Source: Deltaproteobacteria bacterium
Lineage (GTDB): Bacteria; Desulfobacterota; Desulfobulbia; Desulfobulbales; VMSU01
Length of the DNA stretch: 5,537 nt
NCBI GenBank assembly: GCA_021789795.1
Contig: JAJYJA010000160.1
Span: 1-5,537, forward strand
Reading direction: 5' to 3'
The position numbers and the translations under genes were made by a program. Positions within the stretch are counted from its first letter, which is position 1. The number at the start of each line of letters is the position of its first letter. Below the pieces are notes generated by a model. It did no database searches and was not told where the DNA came from. It saw only the letters and a list, made by a program, of their open reading frames with translations. Shown in pieces: positions 3,369 through 5,537 of the stretch.

Positions 3369-5537
3369 CTACTTCTCCAGGTCATGGCGCAGGCCGTCCA
3401 CCTTCTCCTTGAAGCCCTGGATGTACTGGTCGAGCACGTCCTCCGACTCGATGACGTAAGGGGTGACGGTAAGCAGCAGCTCGGTCTTGGAATTTTGCCT
3501 CGATTTTTGCTTAAACAGCCAGCCCAGGCCGGGGATGTCCTTTAATATCGGCACGCCGCTGTCTGTATCCGAGCCGTTTTTGGAGATCATGCCGCCGATT
3601 AAGATCGACTGACCGTCCTTGACCGCCAGCTTGGTCTTGACCTCCTTGGTGGAGATGGTGGGCGAATTGACCCCGCCGGTGATTGCCGAGTCCACCGAGC
3701 TGACCTGCTGGTCGATGTCGAGCAGGATGATGCCCTCGGAGTTGATCCGGGGGGTAACGTTCAAGATGACGCCGGTGTCCTTGTACTGCACGGTCTGATT
3801 GGCGGCGGTGGTCAGGGTGGAGGAGGTGATGGCGCTGTTGTTGATGTCGGTGATTTGGCTGGTCACCACCGGCACCTGCTTGCCGACGTTGACCGTGGCC
3901 GACTCGTTGTTTAACACCAGCACCTGGGGCGAGGAGATCACCTTGACGTCGGTGTCCGAGGCCAGGACGTTTAGGAAGTTGAAAATCTGGTTGGCGTCGA
4001 TGCTGATCCCGCCCTGAAACCCCGAGTTGCCGCCGCCGCTGATGGGCAGCCCGTAGGTGAAGGCGGCGCCGTTGGCCCGAAGCTGGCCCTTCTTCAAGGC
4101 CCACTCCACCCCGTACTCCAGGTCCTTGTTCAAGGTGACCTCGGCCACGATCACCTCGATCAGCACCTGGGTCGGCATATTATCCAGCCGTTCCAGGAGC
4201 TTGAGTATCCGCTGGTAGTCGGCGAAGCGGGCCCGGATCAGGACGATGTTGCGGGTGTCGTCGGCGATCAGGCTGGGCTCGCCGGCAAACTGCATCGAAG
4301 TCTGGGAGCCCACCACCACCGGGGACTTGGCCGCCCCCGGCGTCCCGAAGCCTGGGGTCTGGCCCGGCTGGCCCGGCTGGCCCGGCTGGTTCGTCGTCGG
4401 CAGGGTGCCGGGGGGCCGCACCGCCCCGGGGGTGGTGGAGATACCCCGCTTCTTGCCGAAGCCGGTCTTCTTGCCCCCGGCGCCGCCAGCGCCCTTGTCG
4501 CCGATCAGGGAGCCCACCAGGTCAACCAGCTCCGAGGCCACCGAGTTGCGGACGTTGTAGATGTAGATGCTGTCTCGCCCGCCCGAGGGCGCCTTGTCCA
4601 ACTCCTCCACCCATTTTACCGCCGTCTGCACCAGGTTATCGTCGTAGCCGATCAGCATGATGGAATTCACCCGCTCGAGCGGCAGCATCTGCACCCCCTC
4701 GTAGTCCTTCTTGTTGACCTTCAGGGCGATGAGCACCTCTTTCAGTTCGTCCGCCAGATCGAACAGGGGTGCCTTCTCCACCCGCACCACCTTGATCCGC
4801 ATACTAGACAGGGCGGAGACATCCAGGCGGGAGAGGATGGTCAGGGCGTCGATGATCTGGCCCTCGAAGTCGGAGATCACCAGGGTGTTTAGATCCGCCA
4901 GGTTGTAGATCACCGCCTGCTGGGAGAGGTAGGGCTCGATGAGCTTCTGGGCCTCGGCGGAGGCGATGTGCAGCACCGGCACCACCTGGGTGACTACCTT
5001 GGAGGAGGGTTTGAGCTTGCCGATCTGATCCTTGTCGTACACCGCCAGCGACGAGGGTTTGGCCGCCACGAAGATGTAGTAGTGGTCGCCCTCGTTTCTG
5101 ATGTCCAACCCATTTATATTCAATATCTTCTTGAAGATCGTGAATAGCTCGCCCTTGGGGATCTTGTGGCCGGAGCGGATGTTGACCACCCCCTTGACCT
5201 GGGGGTCGATGATGTAGCTTAGGTTCAAGGCCTCGCCGATCACCTGGATTACCTCGTAGATGTCGGCATTGTCGAAGTTGAGCATAACCCCCTCGCCCTC
5301 GATCCCCTTGCCCTGGGGCACGGACTTCTCCCCCTTTAAGTCGCGCAGGTAGCTGTTGCTCATGTCGGCCTTGGGAGACAGGTCCTCGGTGCGCGGGGCC
5401 TTGTTCTGGGCCGCCTCCCGGGCGGCCCGTTTCTTGTCGTCCTCCAGCTGCTGGCTGGCATGCTCCTTCTTGTTTTGCGTCACATGGCTGCTGATCTCGT
5501 TGAGATCGACCCAGGTCTTGTGCTGGGGGGGCTCCTT
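3369..5537 (-). CDS. gspD: GspD-like secretin of a type II-type secretion system (5' end outside window)
   Basis: This encodes an outer-membrane secretin, the ring-shaped exit channel of a type II secretion system. Counting residues from a GTG at 5483: an N0 domain at about 64-140, N1 about 163-225, N2 about 228-298, N3 about 304-435 interrupted by a Gly/Pro-rich insertion (328-390), and the secretin barrel about 437-680. Barrel signatures are VLIEVIVAEVTL (440-451), VISSPQVLVLNN (515-526), NVTPRI (575-580), DGQSILIGGM (623-632), VPILKDIPGLGWLF (644-657) and LLLTVTPYVI (669-678). Only about 24 residues follow the barrel, so a long pilotin-binding S-domain is absent. The GTG is a poor start: it has no Shine-Dalgarno or signal peptide after it, and the frame stays open for 18 more codons to the window edge. 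The real start, with a Sec signal, must lie beyond 5537. The gene is the last of its operon and converges on tsaC. A secretin of a type IV pilus or MSHA-like system is less likely given the full N0-N1-N2-N3 order. Confidence 0.92.
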   Translation of the reverse strand, partial: KEPPQHKTWVDLNEISSHVTQNKKEHASQQLEDDKKRAAREAAQNKAPRTEDLSPKADMSNSYLRDLKGEKSVPQGKGIEGEGVMLNFDNADIYEVIQVIGEALNLSYIIDPQVKGVVNIRSGHKIPKGELFTIFKKILNINGLDIRNEGDHYYIFVAAKPSSLAVYDKDQIGKLKPSSKVVTQVVPVLHIASAEAQKLIEPYLSQQAVIYNLADLNTLVISDFEGQIIDALTILSRLDVSALSSMRIKVVRVEKAPLFDLADELKEVLIALKVNKKDYEGVQMLPLERVNSIMLIGYDDNLVQTAVKWVEELDKAPSGGRDSIYIYNVRNSVASELVDLVGSLIGDKGAGGAGGKKTGFGKKRGISTTPGAVRPPGTLPTTNQPGQPGQPGQTPGFGTPGAAKSPVVVGSQTSMQFAGEPSLIADDTRNIVLIRARFADYQRILKLLERLDNMPTQVLIEVIVAEVTLNKDLEYGVEWALKKGQLRANGAAFTYGLPISGGGNSGFQGGISIDANQIFNFLNVLASDTDVKVISSPQVLVLNNESATVNVGKQVPVVTSQITDINNSAITSSTLTTAANQTVQYKDTGVILNVTPRINSEGIILLDIDQQVSSVDSAITGGVNSPTISTKEVKTKLAVKDGQSILIGGMISKNGSDTDSGVPILKDIPGLGWLFKQKSRQNSKTELLLTVTPYVIESEDVLDQYIQGFKEKVDGLRHDLEK
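4361..4389 (-). repeat. 9-bp tandem repeat inside the secretin gene
   Basis: GGCCCGGCT is repeated three times exactly (4361-4387), followed by GG of a fourth unit. On the coding strand it encodes repeated Pro-Gly-Gln (about residues 366-375) in the low-complexity insertion of N3. Because the unit is a multiple of three, copy-number changes would keep the frame. Confidence 0.85.

Noticed and set aside
3511..4104. Minus-strand open frame of 197 codons inside the secretin gene, in another frame
   Set aside because: It lies within the conserved secretin barrel coding sequence, and its translation is Arg/Gln/His-rich low complexity. It is a frame shadow.
5493..5507. Perfect inverted repeat GATCTC-GTT-GAGATC near the right edge, considered as a regulatory site before a GTG start of the secretin
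   Set aside because: The secretin frame is open through it, so it is most likely coding sequence. It would matter only if the GTG at 5483 were the true start, which the missing signal peptide argues against.

Overview
The window is GC-rich bacterial DNA with four protein-coding genes and no RNA genes. Gene content and style suggest a Gram-negative, probably a member of the Desulfobacterota (old Deltaproteobacteria). The evidence is a type II-type secretin (so an outer membrane is present), a purD-purE-threonylcarbamoyl-AMP synthase cluster, a FadR/YsiA-like TetR regulator, and an intergenic repeat at the left edge that I associate from memory with that group. The placement is an inference from style and memory, not from a search.

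Layout. Positions 1-200 are non-coding. They hold the right part of one small hairpin-bearing repeat and, in the same orientation, what looks like the left end of a second copy. Positions 201-785 (minus strand) encode a TetR/AcrR-type repressor whose sequence resembles Bacillus FadR (YsiA). Positions 786-964 are a compact divergent control region. It has a 20-bp near-perfect palindrome (9-bp arms), a good minus-strand promoter for the regulator, an extended -10 for the purine gene, a leader hairpin and a strong ribosome binding site. Positions 965-2743 (plus strand) encode one long polypeptide in which complete PurD and complete class I PurE are fused in frame. Positions 2736-3356 (plus) encode an L-threonylcarbamoyladenylate synthase of the YrdC/TsaC type, overlapping purDE by 8 nt. 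Positions 3369-5537 (minus) encode a GspD-like secretin converging on tsaC with only 12 bp between stop codons. Its reading frame is still open at the right edge, so its true start and signal peptide lie outside.

How the parts fit. PurD and PurE act at separate, non-adjacent steps of purine nucleotide synthesis. TsaC uses ATP, threonine and bicarbonate to start t6A modification of tRNA, so the plus-strand operon is housekeeping metabolism. The palindrome lies just downstream of the regulator's -10 and across the -35 position of the purDE promoter, so a bound TetR dimer could shut both divergent promoters. The secretin belongs to a separate operon entering from the right, of which it is the last gene.

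The observations most worth following are the PurD-PurE fusion, the shared operator between a FadR-like repressor and purine genes, the pair of repeat fragments at 1-151, and the Gly/Pro-rich insertion in the secretin. I see no defence system, CRISPR array, transposase or other clearly novel multi-gene system here.
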